Assembly (NCBI GenBank): GCA_017398585.1
Contig: JAFQFS010000068.1
Location: forward strand, 1-32,203
Direction: 5' to 3'
From: Clostridia bacterium
GTDB lineage: Bacteria > Bacillota > Clostridia > Oscillospirales > CAG-272
Length of the DNA: 32,203 bases
Shown: positions 1 through 8,596 of the stretch, in pieces
Position numbering within the stretch: position 1 is the stretch's first letter
Layout of the letters: the number at the start of each line of letters is the position of its first letter
Translations under genes and position numbers: made by a program
Notes under the pieces: model-generated
The model's input: the letters and a program-made list of their open reading frames with translations, nothing else
What the model was told of the DNA's origin: nothing
Databases searched by the model: none

Positions 1-58
1 CGGCTACACCTACGGCAAGAGCCTCGTCGTCCGCATAGCGGAAGCGGAAATTGAATAA
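1..58 (+). CDS. C-terminal end of an upstream gene (partial)
   Basis: An open frame enters from the left edge (reading from base 2) and stops at TAA 56-58, giving 18 residues ending AEAEIE. It is followed at once by a palindromic repeat, as expected for the end of a gene. The fragment is too short for me to assign a family. Confidence 0.5.
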   Translation, partial: GYTYGKSLVVRIAEAEIE

Positions 59-72
59 TCAAATGGAGTTTA

Positions 73-131
73 TTGGGGAAGGAACTTTTTAAAAAAAGTT
101 CCTTCCCCAAACCCTATCTTCAAAAACTTTT
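73..131 (+). repeat. Palindromic intergenic repeat R1, copy 1
   Basis: Perfect 18-bp arms (73-90 and 93-110, 2-nt loop) of the form TTGGGGAAGGAAC-T5, followed by a tail (ACCC...CAAAAACTTTT) shared with other copies at 2715, 9627 and 13324 (inverted). There is no U-run after the stem, so it is not a classic terminator, although it lies just after a gene end and could protect an mRNA 3' end. Confidence 0.75.
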
Positions 132-142
132 GGACTATTGTG

Positions 143-171
143 TTGACTGAGTGCGGTGCAGATTTTATGTT
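143..171 (+). promoter_or_regulatory. Putative sigma-A promoter for the methyltransferase
   Basis: TTGACT (143-148), a 17-nt spacer and TATGTT (166-171), upstream of the Shine-Dalgarno and ATG at 193. The -35 matches 5/6 and the -10 matches 4/6. Confidence 0.5.
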
Positions 172-192
172 ATTTGTTTTGAGGAATACTGT

Positions 193-828
193 ATGGATTT
201 GAAAGAACGGAATCAGACGTTAAAGGAATTTTTTGACCGTAAGACGGTCGGATACGACGATGTGCATCTTGCGTTTATGGAAAGCAAGCGTGCGCTGACG
301 GATGTTCTGCCGGACGGTACGTCGAAGGTACTTGATCTCGGTGCTGGGACGGGGCTGGAACTGATCCCGCTCGTGGAACGGTTTCCGGATGTGAGGATCA
401 CGGCGGCGGACATCAGCGAGGATATTCTTGGGACACTGAAGGAACGGCCGTTTGCGGATCAGGTCACGTATGTGGTCGGGGATTTCTTCGAAACCGATTT
501 CGGTACGGAGTTTGACGCGATGATCTCCACATCCGCGCTCCATCATTTCGCGCCGGAGGACAAAGTGCGGCTTTACAAAAAGGTGTACGATGCGCTCCGT
601 CCGGGCGGGATATTTGTGAATGCGGACAAGACTGCGCCCGATCCGGCGGCACAGGAGGAAGGATTCCGCGAACTTGAGGAAGACCCGCACCGCTGGCCGC
701 ACATGGACACGCCGCTGACCATCGGTGCGGAATGCACGGTACTTGAGGAAGCGGGTTTCCGCCTCCTGCAGGTCTCTCCCCTGCCAAATGCAAATTATTA
801 TTTATACTCGGCGGTCAGACCCGAATAA
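193..828 (+). CDS. Class I SAM-dependent methyltransferase
   Basis: A 211-residue cytoplasmic protein with a Rossmann-type methyltransferase fold. Motif I is DLGAGTG at residues 48-54, an acidic residue ends strand 2 (the AADIS stretch), and a DALRPGG stretch near the middle is the usual post-motif loop. It should transfer a methyl group from S-adenosylmethionine; the substrate cannot be told. I chose ATG 193 because GAGG lies 8 nt before it. An in-frame ATG at 151 would add 14 residues without a ribosome site and would overlap the promoter. The gene stands alone and shares a two-way terminator with the ATP synthase operon that converges on it. The generic methyltransferase call is firm; anything more specific would be a guess. 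Confidence 0.88.
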   Translation: MDLKERNQTLKEFFDRKTVGYDDVHLAFMESKRALTDVLPDGTSKVLDLGAGTGLELIPLVERFPDVRITAADISEDILGTLKERPFADQVTYVVGDFFETDFGTEFDAMISTSALHHFAPEDKVRLYKKVYDALRPGGIFVNADKTAPDPAAQEEGFRELEEDPHRWPHMDTPLTIGAECTVLEEAGFRLLQVSPLPNANYYLYSAVRPE

Positions 829-832
829 ACAG

Positions 833-868
833 AAAATCTCACCATCCGAACGTGATGATGAGATTTTT
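833..868. terminator. Bidirectional intrinsic terminator
   Basis: A stem of about 14 bp (833-846 with 854-867, one mismatch) has an A-run on its left and a T-run on its right, between the convergent methyltransferase and atpC. It can end transcripts from both sides. Confidence 0.8.
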
Positions 869-871
869 TCT

Positions 872-1159
872 TTATTCAATGACCTCCGCAAGGTCGGTGA
901 GGACGGTCACAACGTCCTGCGCAACGGCGGCAAAGCCGTTTTTGACCTTTACTTTCAGCACGACGCTTCCCTCTGCAGATGCAGTGAGCTGTCCTTCGCT
1001 GAGGGCAATCATGGCGGGGGTATGACCACGGCGGATGCCGAGACCACCGCCGTTTCTGCCGTTTTTGTCGTCCTGCGCGTCCAGACGGACGGAATCGCAG
1101 GAGACGGATACTGTTTCGCCGTCCGGGGTCACGATGGAAAGACGGATTTTTTCACTCAT
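872..1159 (-). CDS. atpC: F1 ATP synthase epsilon subunit, short form
   Basis: A 95-residue protein and the last gene of the atp operon. It corresponds to the N-terminal beta-sandwich domain of epsilon, including the Gly-His-Thr-Pro stretch (RRGHTPAMIAL) that matches the usual PGHAP motif. It ends where the C-terminal two-helix domain should start; typical epsilon is 130-140 residues. A strong terminator follows directly and there is no sign of a frameshift remnant, so the short form seems to be the real gene. Known role: epsilon sits on gamma in the central stalk and couples it to the c-ring, while the missing helices normally inhibit ATP hydrolysis. The start has GGAGG about 5 nt upstream. 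A structured 108-nt spacer separates it from atpD. Confidence 0.9.
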   Translation of the reverse strand: MSEKIRLSIVTPDGETVSVSCDSVRLDAQDDKNGRNGGGLGIRRGHTPAMIALSEGQLTASAEGSVVLKVKVKNGFAAVAQDVVTVLTDLAEVIE

Positions 1160-1197
1160 ATTAACCTCCCCTGCTGCAAAGCAGCGGAATAACTTTG

Positions 1198-2768
<1,571 letters not shown>

Positions 2769-2895
2769 AAACTATTATAGGAGGATTGGAACTCCTGATT
2801 TTTTACTGCTTAACATGAGTTCGATGGTTATCTTTAACATAGATTAACCCGTAGGGGCGATTGGAGCGATCTGTCGAACTCACGCTGCTTATTCT

Positions 2896-3747
2896 TTACT
2901 GCGGGTTGCTCATGGAGTTGTTGTCCGACGAGGTTTCGAGAACGCTCGCCGTAACTTCGCTCTGCCGTTTGCGGCTGATGACCATTTCCAGTGCAGCCGA
3001 TGATTCCTGGGCATTGTCGTACGCCGACCGCATCGCCATGAGGGTCGCCGCCTGTGCGCCGGCTGCCGATTCCAGAATGACGGAATAAAGCGATGCGTTC
3101 ACACAGCTCAGGCAGGAGTTCCGCAGGACGGTCTCCCGGTCGGGGACATACAGCATATCGTCATCGGGTTCCGGATGTTCATCCGCATCCTCCTGCACAT
3201 CCGCGAGAGGCAGAAGACGTTCGCACACGGGCTTCTGCGTAAGCATGTTCACAAAATCCTGATAAATGAGGTAAACGGCGGAGACTTCGCCGTTTGTGTA
3301 TGCGCTGCGGAGATAGTCGCAGAAATCCGCGCACGCGCTGTAATCCGGGACATCCGGCAGGATGAATTCGCAATCCGCCTTTCCTTCGAAATGCGCGATC
3401 GCCATTTTTCCGCATGCAACAAGCGTATACGGCTCCGTCACTGCGGCGAGGAATTCGTCCGCATAGTCAAGGAGAGCGATGTTGTAGCCGCCGCACAGGC
3501 CGCGGTTCGACGCCATAACGACATAGCAGACCGGCGCGTCGGAATTGACACACGGCATGACCTCTGCGAGCTGGGAACCGAAGCGGTCGAGCAGTCCGCG
3601 GCAGGTGTCGGCATAGGGACGGTATCCTTCAAGTACCGCACTGATTCTCGAGAATTTCGCCGCCGACACGGTTTTCATCGCACCGGCGAGCTGTTCGGTG
3701 GTGGTAATGCTTTTGAGATGCTTTCTCAGTTCACGAAGGCTCGGCAT
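2896..3747 (-). CDS. atpG: F1 ATP synthase gamma subunit
   Basis: A 283-residue central-stalk subunit. The N-terminal helix (LRKHLKSITTTEQLAGAMKT) and the C-terminal helix (AMRSAYDNAQ...) are the two coiled-coil strands that turn inside alpha3beta3, and SNRGLCGGYN marks the conserved Rossmann-like part. Its ATG directly follows the TAA of the alpha fusion gene (TAAATG), with GAGGTGG just before it, so translation is probably coupled. An acidic stretch (about residues 182-195) lies before the last helix. The tail after the C-terminal helix is longer and more polar (DNNSMSNPQ) than in many homologues. The family call is secure. Confidence 0.95.
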   Translation of the reverse strand: MPSLRELRKHLKSITTTEQLAGAMKTVSAAKFSRISAVLEGYRPYADTCRGLLDRFGSQLAEVMPCVNSDAPVCYVVMASNRGLCGGYNIALLDYADEFLAAVTEPYTLVACGKMAIAHFEGKADCEFILPDVPDYSACADFCDYLRSAYTNGEVSAVYLIYQDFVNMLTQKPVCERLLPLADVQEDADEHPEPDDDMLYVPDRETVLRNSCLSCVNASLYSVILESAAGAQAATLMAMRSAYDNAQESSAALEMVISRKRQSEVTASVLETSSDNNSMSNPQ

Positions 3748-5955
3748 TTACACCACCTCGGCAAGCGCGGATCTCAGCAGGGCGGTGTCATGTTCGTCCA
3801 GCTTTTTGCCGCTCTTCAGCATCTCGACGACATCGGGACGCATGGATTCCATGTAGTTATACAGCTTTTCGGCGTAATCGTCAAGGTGATCCGTCGGTGT
3901 TTTGTCGGAGAAGCCTTCCGAGACAGCATAAATGAGGATCGCCTGCTGCCAGTCCGGAAGCGGATCGTACCGTCCCTGACGAAGCGCTGCCATCATGCGT
4001 CCGCCCTTTTCGAGAACCTTCTTGGTTGCCGCGTCAACGTCGGAGCCGAACTGTGCGAATCCGGCAAGTTCACGGTACTGCGCAAGGTTCATACGAAGGC
4101 TCGCGGAGACCTGTTTCATGAGTTTGGTCTGTGCGGCGCTGCCGACACGGGAAACAGACAGACCGACGTTGACCGCCGGACGCTGTCCTTCGTTGAACAG
4201 GTCGGTCTCGAGGAAGATCTGACCGTCCGTAATGGAAATAACATTGGTCGGAATGTAGGCGGAGATATCGCCCGCCTGTGTTTCAATGATGGGAAGTGCG
4301 GTCATGGAGCCGCCGCCGAGTTCCGCGGAGAGCTGTGCCGCACGTTCGAGAAGTCTTGCGTGGAGGTAGAAGACGTCACCGGGGAACGCTTCACGTCCGG
4401 ACGGACGATGGAGCAGGAGAGACAGTTCACGGTAAGCGACGGCGTGCTTGGAGAGGTCGTCGTAAATAATGAGGACATCCTTGCCGCTGTACATAAAATA
4501 CTCGCCCATCGCGGCACCGGCAAACGGTGCGATATACTGAAGGGACGCGGACGACGACGCCGGCGCGCAGACGATGGTGGTATAGTCCATCGCACCATAC
4601 TTGGTCAGTTTTTCGCGGATATCCGCAACGGTGGTATCCTTCTGACCGATGGCGACATAGATACAGATGACATCTCTGCCCTTCTGATTGATAATGGCAT
4701 CGACCGCGACGGAGGTTTTCCCGGTCTGTCGGTCGCCGATGATGAGTTCACGCTGACCGCATCCGATCGGAACGAGGGCGTCGATTGCCTTGATGCCGGT
4801 GTGCATCGGGCGGGAGACGGACGAACGGTCGGGGATACCGGGGGCTTTGCATTCGATCGGGCGGCGTTTTTCCGTCCAGATGCGTCCCATACCGTCGATG
4901 GGCTGCCCGAGCGGGTCGACGACACGTCCGAGGAGTTCCTCGCCGACGGGTACGTCGGCAATGCGTCCGACACGGCGGACCTTGCTGCCGCTTTCGATGT
5001 TTTCATACTGGCCGTAGACGATACAGCCGATGCGGGCAGGTTCGATATCGAGGACCATGCCGCGTTCGCCGCATTCGAATTCGATGACTTCGCCGTACAT
5101 GATATCGGCGAGACCGTCGAGCCAGCAGATCCCGTCGGAGATGCTGAGGACACGTCCGAGCTGGAACTCGCTGACGTAGACGTCCATCTTATTGATGGCG
5201 TTCAGCAGGTCTTCGAGAAGGTCTTCGGCAGTTTCATTGCCGGTAACCAGACGTTTTTCGAGAGTTTTGGTGAGGTGATAAATATTATCGGCGACGGTAC
5301 AGTCGTACACGGTGTCACCGATACGGAGGCGCAGACCGCCGAGGAGGGAGGGGTCGACCTTGACCCAGTAGGACTGCTTCCCGTCGACGCGGTCGAGCCA
5401 GTTCTGCGTTTTTCTGCCGATCCGTTTGACCAGTTCGGGATCAAGTTCGTGTGCGGAAGTAAGAGTAACATAGAGGACATCGTGGTTCTTGAGGTAGGAC
5501 ATATCGCCGGGAGTCAGGCGGATCTGTTCAAGGATGCGGTCGGCGAACTCGCTCTCGCGCTTCCGGAGTTCGGAGGCGTAAGGTTCGGAGGACATGAGTT
5601 CGGTGACGCGCGCGGTGAGCTTCCGGATGAAATCATCCTTTGCGGTACTGACGGCTTCGCGCCGCATACCGTCCACAATCTCGTCGGTCTGGCGCATCTT
5701 ATGGTGCACCTCAAGCGCGGCTTCCTGCTCGATCTCGGCAACCTCGTTGTCGCGTTCGATCTCGCCGCAGAGTTCCTCGACGGTGGGGATCACCGGAAGG
5801 GTGACGGTCGTTTTTTCCGCCGCCTCCGCTTCGTCCAGTGCTTTGTTGATCTTCTCGCGCCGCGTTTCGAAAATGGACGCGATGGTCTTTCGTCCGAAGA
5901 GGAAAAGGATACCCGCAAGGATCAGAAAATTAACAAGTGCATATACAAACTGCAT
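3748..5955 (-). CDS. atpA: Fused F-ATPase b-like / delta C-terminal domain / alpha subunit
   Basis: A 735-residue single frame occupying the place of atpH plus atpA. Residues 3-20 form a membrane helix, followed by a charged helix to about 145 as in subunit b. Residues about 155-232 match the delta/OSCP C-terminal domain (SAHELDPEL; VDPSLLGG 200-207; LRIGDTVYDCTV). Residues about 235-735 are a complete alpha subunit with Walker A GDRQTGKT at 407-414 and SRVGSAAQ (602-609) carrying the arginine finger. The six-helix N-terminal domain of delta seems replaced by the b-like coil. The start has GAGGC 7 nt upstream. The only in-frame ATG near the alpha junction (M257, 5185-5187) has no Shine-Dalgarno, so a separate alpha is not obviously made. 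A b-delta fusion is known in mycobacteria; I know of no characterised b-delta-alpha chain. Alpha is present three times per enzyme and delta once, which makes the stoichiometry a real puzzle. Confidence 0.93.
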   Translation of the reverse strand: MQFVYALVNFLILAGILFLFGRKTIASIFETRREKINKALDEAEAAEKTTVTLPVIPTVEELCGEIERDNEVAEIEQEAALEVHHKMRQTDEIVDGMRREAVSTAKDDFIRKLTARVTELMSSEPYASELRKRESEFADRILEQIRLTPGDMSYLKNHDVLYVTLTSAHELDPELVKRIGRKTQNWLDRVDGKQSYWVKVDPSLLGGLRLRIGDTVYDCTVADNIYHLTKTLEKRLVTGNETAEDLLEDLLNAINKMDVYVSEFQLGRVLSISDGICWLDGLADIMYGEVIEFECGERGMVLDIEPARIGCIVYGQYENIESGSKVRRVGRIADVPVGEELLGRVVDPLGQPIDGMGRIWTEKRRPIECKAPGIPDRSSVSRPMHTGIKAIDALVPIGCGQRELIIGDRQTGKTSVAVDAIINQKGRDVICIYVAIGQKDTTVADIREKLTKYGAMDYTTIVCAPASSSASLQYIAPFAGAAMGEYFMYSGKDVLIIYDDLSKHAVAYRELSLLLHRPSGREAFPGDVFYLHARLLERAAQLSAELGGGSMTALPIIETQAGDISAYIPTNVISITDGQIFLETDLFNEGQRPAVNVGLSVSRVGSAAQTKLMKQVSASLRMNLAQYRELAGFAQFGSDVDAATKKVLEKGGRMMAALRQGRYDPLPDWQQAILIYAVSEGFSDKTPTDHLDDYAEKLYNYMESMRPDVVEMLKSGKKLDEHDTALLRSALAEVV

Positions 5956-5977
5956 AATGTGCCTCGCTGGTTTCTGG

Positions 5978-6394
5978 TTAAGATACTAACTTATCCGCGA
6001 ACGCCTTTGCGAGACGGTCGATGCCGTTCTCAAGCCCGGTTTCCAGTTCGCGGCTTTTCAGAGTGATTTCGTTTCTGCATGCTTCCATGCGGGTCTCGCG
6101 ATCGGCTTCCGCCTTGGCGATCATGCGCTTTGCACGTACCTTGGCATCCGCGATCTCGGTTTCCGCAATCTCCGCCGTCCGGATGAGCGCCTGCTCTCTC
6201 CGTACGGCAAGCTCGGCTTCCGCCTCGGAAAGCGCATGTGCATCCGCTTCTTTCTTCTGCATCGCCGCTTCGATCCGTTCGTTGCGTGCATCCATGAAGG
6301 ACAGCATCGGACGGAACAGCAGCCGGTCAAGAATCAGCATCAGCAGTGCGAACGAGATCAGCGTCCAGATAAGTATCGATGGCTGAATCGTCAT
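5978..6394 (-). CDS. atpF: FO ATP synthase subunit b
   Basis: A 138-residue protein with one N-terminal membrane helix (about residues 7-27) and then a long, highly charged, alanine/glutamate-rich helix (KKEADAHALSEAEAELAVRR) typical of the peripheral stalk. It is shorter than the usual 155-170 residues and ends before the region that contacts delta. It lies 10 bp after atpE and 22 bp before the b-delta-alpha fusion gene, which itself starts with a second b-like anchor. The two may pair as a b/b' heterodimer, as in photosynthetic bacteria; that is inference. The start has GAGGG upstream. Confidence 0.9.
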   Translation of the reverse strand: MTIQPSILIWTLISFALLMLILDRLLFRPMLSFMDARNERIEAAMQKKEADAHALSEAEAELAVRREQALIRTAEIAETEIADAKVRAKRMIAKAEADRETRMEACRNEITLKSRELETGLENGIDRLAKAFADKLVS

Positions 6395-6404
6395 GCCTCA
6401 GCCC

Positions 6405-6635
6405 TCAGATCTTGGACGCCAGAATGAACCCGATCAGAAGCCCGTAAATCGTAAGCGCTTCCATGAGTGCCAGCGCAATGATCAGCGTCGAACGGATATC
6501 CTTCGCCGCGTCAGGCTGTCTCGCAATGCTCTCCATTGCTGCCTTCGAGGTCCATCCCTGGCTCAGTGCCGGGAAAATCGTGCTGACCGAAATAGCAAGT
6601 GCCGCAGCAATCGCAATAAGTCCGGAATCTGTCAT
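6405..6635 (-). CDS. atpE: FO ATP synthase subunit c
   Basis: A 76-residue hairpin of two membrane helices joined by the conserved polar loop ARQPDA. The proton-binding glutamate lies in [10 protein letters not shown] in helix 2. Residues after the glutamate are Ala-Leu, not Ser-Thr as in sodium-binding rings, so proton coupling is more likely. Helix 1 lacks the GxGxGxG packing motif: aligned on the loop, the four positions read Phe, Ala, Ser, Gly. Changes there alter ring size in other bacteria. The start is supported by AAAGGAGAAC about 8 nt upstream. The gene is separated from atpB by 727 bp, although these genes normally sit close together. Confidence 0.95.
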   Translation of the reverse strand: MTDSGLIAIAAALAISVSTIFPALSQGWTSKAAMESIARQPDAAKDIRSTLIIALALMEALTIYGLLIGFILASKI

Positions 6636-6693
6636 TTTTTTAGTTCTCCTTTGGTTTTGTTTATAAAATTTTGTGGGTGCTGGGGGTTGGTTT

Positions 6694-6735
6694 GGGGGAG
6701 ACGGTCGCTTTTTGAAAAAAGCTCCGCAAAAACTT
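6694..6735 (+). repeat. Palindromic intergenic repeat R1, decayed copy 3
   Basis: GGGGGAG...GCTTTTTGAAAAAAGC-TCC and the tail GCAAAAACTT resemble copies 2 and 4 but carry mismatches and an insertion in the left arm. It lies just upstream of atpE. Confidence 0.45.
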
Positions 6736-6817
6736 CAATCTGTTACAGCCATTTAGTTTGGCTGATATGGGTTAGTGGGGGAAAAAGGGAAAATTTTTGG
6801 TGGAGTTCGGCTGAAAT

Positions 6818-6847
6818 TTGTTAGACCTGTAGCCGTGGAGGTATAAA
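6818..6847 (+). promoter_or_regulatory. Possible plus-strand promoter for the atpB-atpE spacer RNA
   Basis: TTGTTA (6818-6823), an 18-nt spacer and TATAAA (6842-6847) precede the structured region. The match is moderate, and direction is the main reason for listing it. Confidence 0.3.
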
Positions 6848-6849
6848 GA

Positions 6850-7165
6850 TCATGAGGAATAGTGGAGCGACTTCTCAAAACTCCGTTTTGTTCAGCGCTC
6901 GGCACTTCCGTATACTGGATTCAGTGCGCAACTCTAGAATTCAGCTACTGTTAATATAACACCGCACTCCTTGGCTGCCGCCGTTCGTGCTTTGCGTTTG
7001 TTGAAACTTGACGTCAGCCGCTCTAACTGACAGAAGCGAGGACGGCGACAGCCAAGCCGAGCGGGCAACTGCTCAACGTAGAGGGATTGCTCTCCTTCGC
7101 ACGATATCATGGTTACACCATACGGCGGGGGAAGTCAGGGTCTCGGTGGTCCCTGACTTCCGTCT
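6850..7165 (+). ncRNA. Candidate structured non-coding RNA in the atpB-atpE gap
   Basis: The 727-bp gap (6636-7362) has no convincing gene but contains many nested inverted repeats. They are a 23-bp imperfect stem (6970-6992 with 7033-7056) enclosing GTCAG/CTGAC (7013-7031); GAGC/GCTC (7059-7074); ATGG/CCAT near 7110-7122; and a perfect 11-bp stem GGAAGTCAGGG/CCCTGACTTCC (7130-7140 with 7151-7161). GCACT/AGTGC (about 6902-6925) lies near the left end. This density is typical of large structured bacterial RNAs. The strand is uncertain; a plus-strand promoter candidate is the only directional hint. The rest of the gap (7166-7292) shows nothing I can name. I suspect a widespread clostridial RNA class but cannot identify it by eye. 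Confidence 0.4.
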
Positions 7166-7292
7166 CCACTACTCCTCAGGATTTGGATGTCTATATTTTG
7201 TCAGCTGGGATCAACTATATGGCTACGCACAAACCCATCCAAAATCCCCCAAAAACTGTAAATCTGCAGTTTCAAACGCCCTGTAACCGTTC

Positions 7293-7344
7293 AAAGAGGT
7301 TTGGAGGGGGTCTGGGGGAACCTTTCCTCTGAAAAGGTTCCCCC
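7293..7344 (-). repeat. Palindromic intergenic repeat R1, copy 4 (diverged)
   Basis: A perfect 12-bp stem GGGGGAACCTTT (7314-7325) with AAAGGTTCCCCC (7333-7344). The tail, read on the minus strand, is AGACCCCCTCCAAACCTCTTT, like the other copies. It lies directly after the atpB stop. It is not followed by a U-run in either direction. Confidence 0.6.
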
Positions 7345-7362
7345 GGCGTCTCCCCAAAAACG

Positions 7363-8031
7363 TCATTCCAAACCTTCCTCCAGATAGATAGACACGAGCA
7401 TCGTGAAGACCACTGCCTGAATTGCGCAGAATAACAGGGAGAGGACCATCATGATGACGGGGACGCCGATGGGAAGAAGGCTGTAGAGTTCGTGGGTAAC
7501 GGTTTCCTCGCCGAAGACATTACCGAAGAGACGGAGGGCGAGAGAGGCGGGCTTGATGAATTCGTCGAGGACGAGAAGGGGGAGCATGAAGAACATCGGG
7601 GAGACGAAGCGTTTGAAGTAGTGCTTTGCTCCGTGTGCGAGACCGGCAATCTGGAGGAAGAGGAACGACGCGACACCGAGTCCGAGGGTGGTGGACAGGG
7701 ATGAGGTCGGTGCCTTCAGATATTTGGTCAGCCCGACGCCCGGGATCAGGCCCGAATAGTTTGCGAAAATGATGAAAATAAACAGGGAGCCGAGGAAGAA
7801 GAAGTACTTGCGGGAGTGTTTCTTTCCGATGATTCCCGAGAAGAAGTTGTCGAGAGCCTCGATGCCCGTCTCGATCATGTTCTGGAATTTTCCCGGACGC
7901 TCCTTCATGTTGCGCGTCGCGAGAATCGACAGCACCGCAGCCACGGCGAGAATCACCCACATCATGATGACTTCACCCGTTACATCCAGAATCCCGAACA
8001 GCGGAATCACCGTTTCGGATTTGCTTCCCAT
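7363..8031 (-). CDS. atpB: FO ATP synthase subunit a
   Basis: A 222-residue polytopic membrane protein forming the proton half-channels against the c-ring. The stator arginine lies in SLALRLFGN (residue 167 of this reading), and the last two helices (NVFGEETVTHELY..., then a hydrophobic stretch ending VSIYLEEGLE) are typical. I chose the ATG at 8031 because AAAGGAG lies 9 nt before it; the upstream ATG at 8040 touches that Shine-Dalgarno. The gene follows atpI by about 40 bp and is followed by repeat copy 4 and the long gap before atpE. Length is near the short end for the family. Confidence 0.95.
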   Translation of the reverse strand: MGSKSETVIPLFGILDVTGEVIMMWVILAVAAVLSILATRNMKERPGKFQNMIETGIEALDNFFSGIIGKKHSRKYFFFLGSLFIFIIFANYSGLIPGVGLTKYLKAPTSSLSTTLGLGVASFLFLQIAGLAHGAKHYFKRFVSPMFFMLPLLVLDEFIKPASLALRLFGNVFGEETVTHELYSLLPIGVPVIMMVLSLLFCAIQAVVFTMLVSIYLEEGLE

Positions 8032-8070
8032 CACTCTCATCTCCTTTCTTGTTTGTAATTTTTCCTTTTG

Positions 8071-8379
8071 TCATTGTTTTTCCGATCCGCTTCCGTTTCT
8101 GCCGCCTTCCTTCACAAGCAGATACGTGAAAAAAAACATCGTCAGTGTCGAGCCGAGTGCCGCGCCGACCAGAAGCGGGATCAGTCCCCACGGGGTATAC
8201 GGGGTGATAAAATATACGGCCGCCAGAAACGCCACGTTCATGATCTGCCGCACGACCGTCGTCATCGGATACGCATCCGGCTTTTTCCGTATGACCGTCC
8301 GTGAAATGCAGTAGTTCAGAAACGATACCGCCGCTCCCGCCAGAAACGTCAGCAGTGCGCCGAAGATCCAGTGTTCCAT
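8071..8379 (-). CDS. atpI: AtpI-like ATP synthase accessory membrane protein
   Basis: A 102-residue protein with about three to four hydrophobic helices, ending in a polar, charged tail (KEGGRNGSGSEKQ). It is the first gene after the consensus promoter of the operon. Position, size and topology match ATP synthase subunit I, which assists c-ring assembly or magnesium supply and is not part of the finished enzyme. The sequence family is weakly conserved, so much of this call rests on context. The start is preceded by GGAGGAG. Confidence 0.8.
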   Translation of the reverse strand: MEHWIFGALLTFLAGAAVSFLNYCISRTVIRKKPDAYPMTTVVRQIMNVAFLAAVYFITPYTPWGLIPLLVGAALGSTLTMFFFTYLLVKEGGRNGSGSEKQ

Positions 8380-8428
8380 ACGTTTTTTCTCCTCCGTTTT
8401 CCTGTGGTCCGACTACTTTAACTTGTTC

Positions 8429-8457
8429 ATTATAATCTATTTTGCGATATCTGTCAA
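8429..8457 (-). promoter_or_regulatory. Consensus sigma-A promoter of the atp operon
   Basis: On the minus strand TTGACA (8452-8457), exactly 17 nt, and TATAAT (8429-8434): both boxes are perfect. The start site should lie near 8422, giving a ~43-nt leader before atpI. Confidence 0.9.
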
Positions 8458-8528
8458 GTTCAATTATGATAAGATTTCCGCATTCTTCGGTAAACAATTT
8501 TGTGACAAACCCATAATGCTACGGGAAC

Positions 8529-8577
8529 AAAAAACCACAGCTTCCCGATATCTCTAGTATACCGTAAAGCTGCGGTT
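8529..8577 (-). terminator. Intrinsic terminator after the EamA permease
   Basis: On the minus strand AACCGCAGCTT pairs with AAGCTGTGGTT (8567-8577 with 8533-8543), followed by a six-T run. It sits 20 bp after the permease stop and insulates the atp promoter. Confidence 0.8.
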
Positions 8578-8596
8578 CCGATGTATGTCCGGCAAA

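Noticed and set aside
3175..6066. A 963-codon open frame on the plus strand, antisense to the alpha fusion and gamma genes
   Set aside because: It is a shadow created by the codon bias of the real minus-strand genes. It has no recognisable domain, no ribosome site, and crosses three gene boundaries.
6405..6635. Sodium-specific c subunit
   Set aside because: The glutamine and tyrosine ligand positions are present, but the Ser-Thr pair after the glutamate is Ala-Leu, so sodium binding is unlikely.
6852..6959. A 35-codon plus-strand frame with GGAGG before its ATG in the atpB-atpE gap
   Set aside because: Its ribosome site is 11 nt away and the predicted peptide is featureless. The region is better explained as structured RNA; the GGAGG is part of that sequence.
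7008..7332. Overlapping 81- and 92-codon plus-strand frames in the same gap
   Set aside because: Both run across several stable stem-loops and into repeat R1, and neither has a clear ribosome site. They look like translated non-coding sequence.
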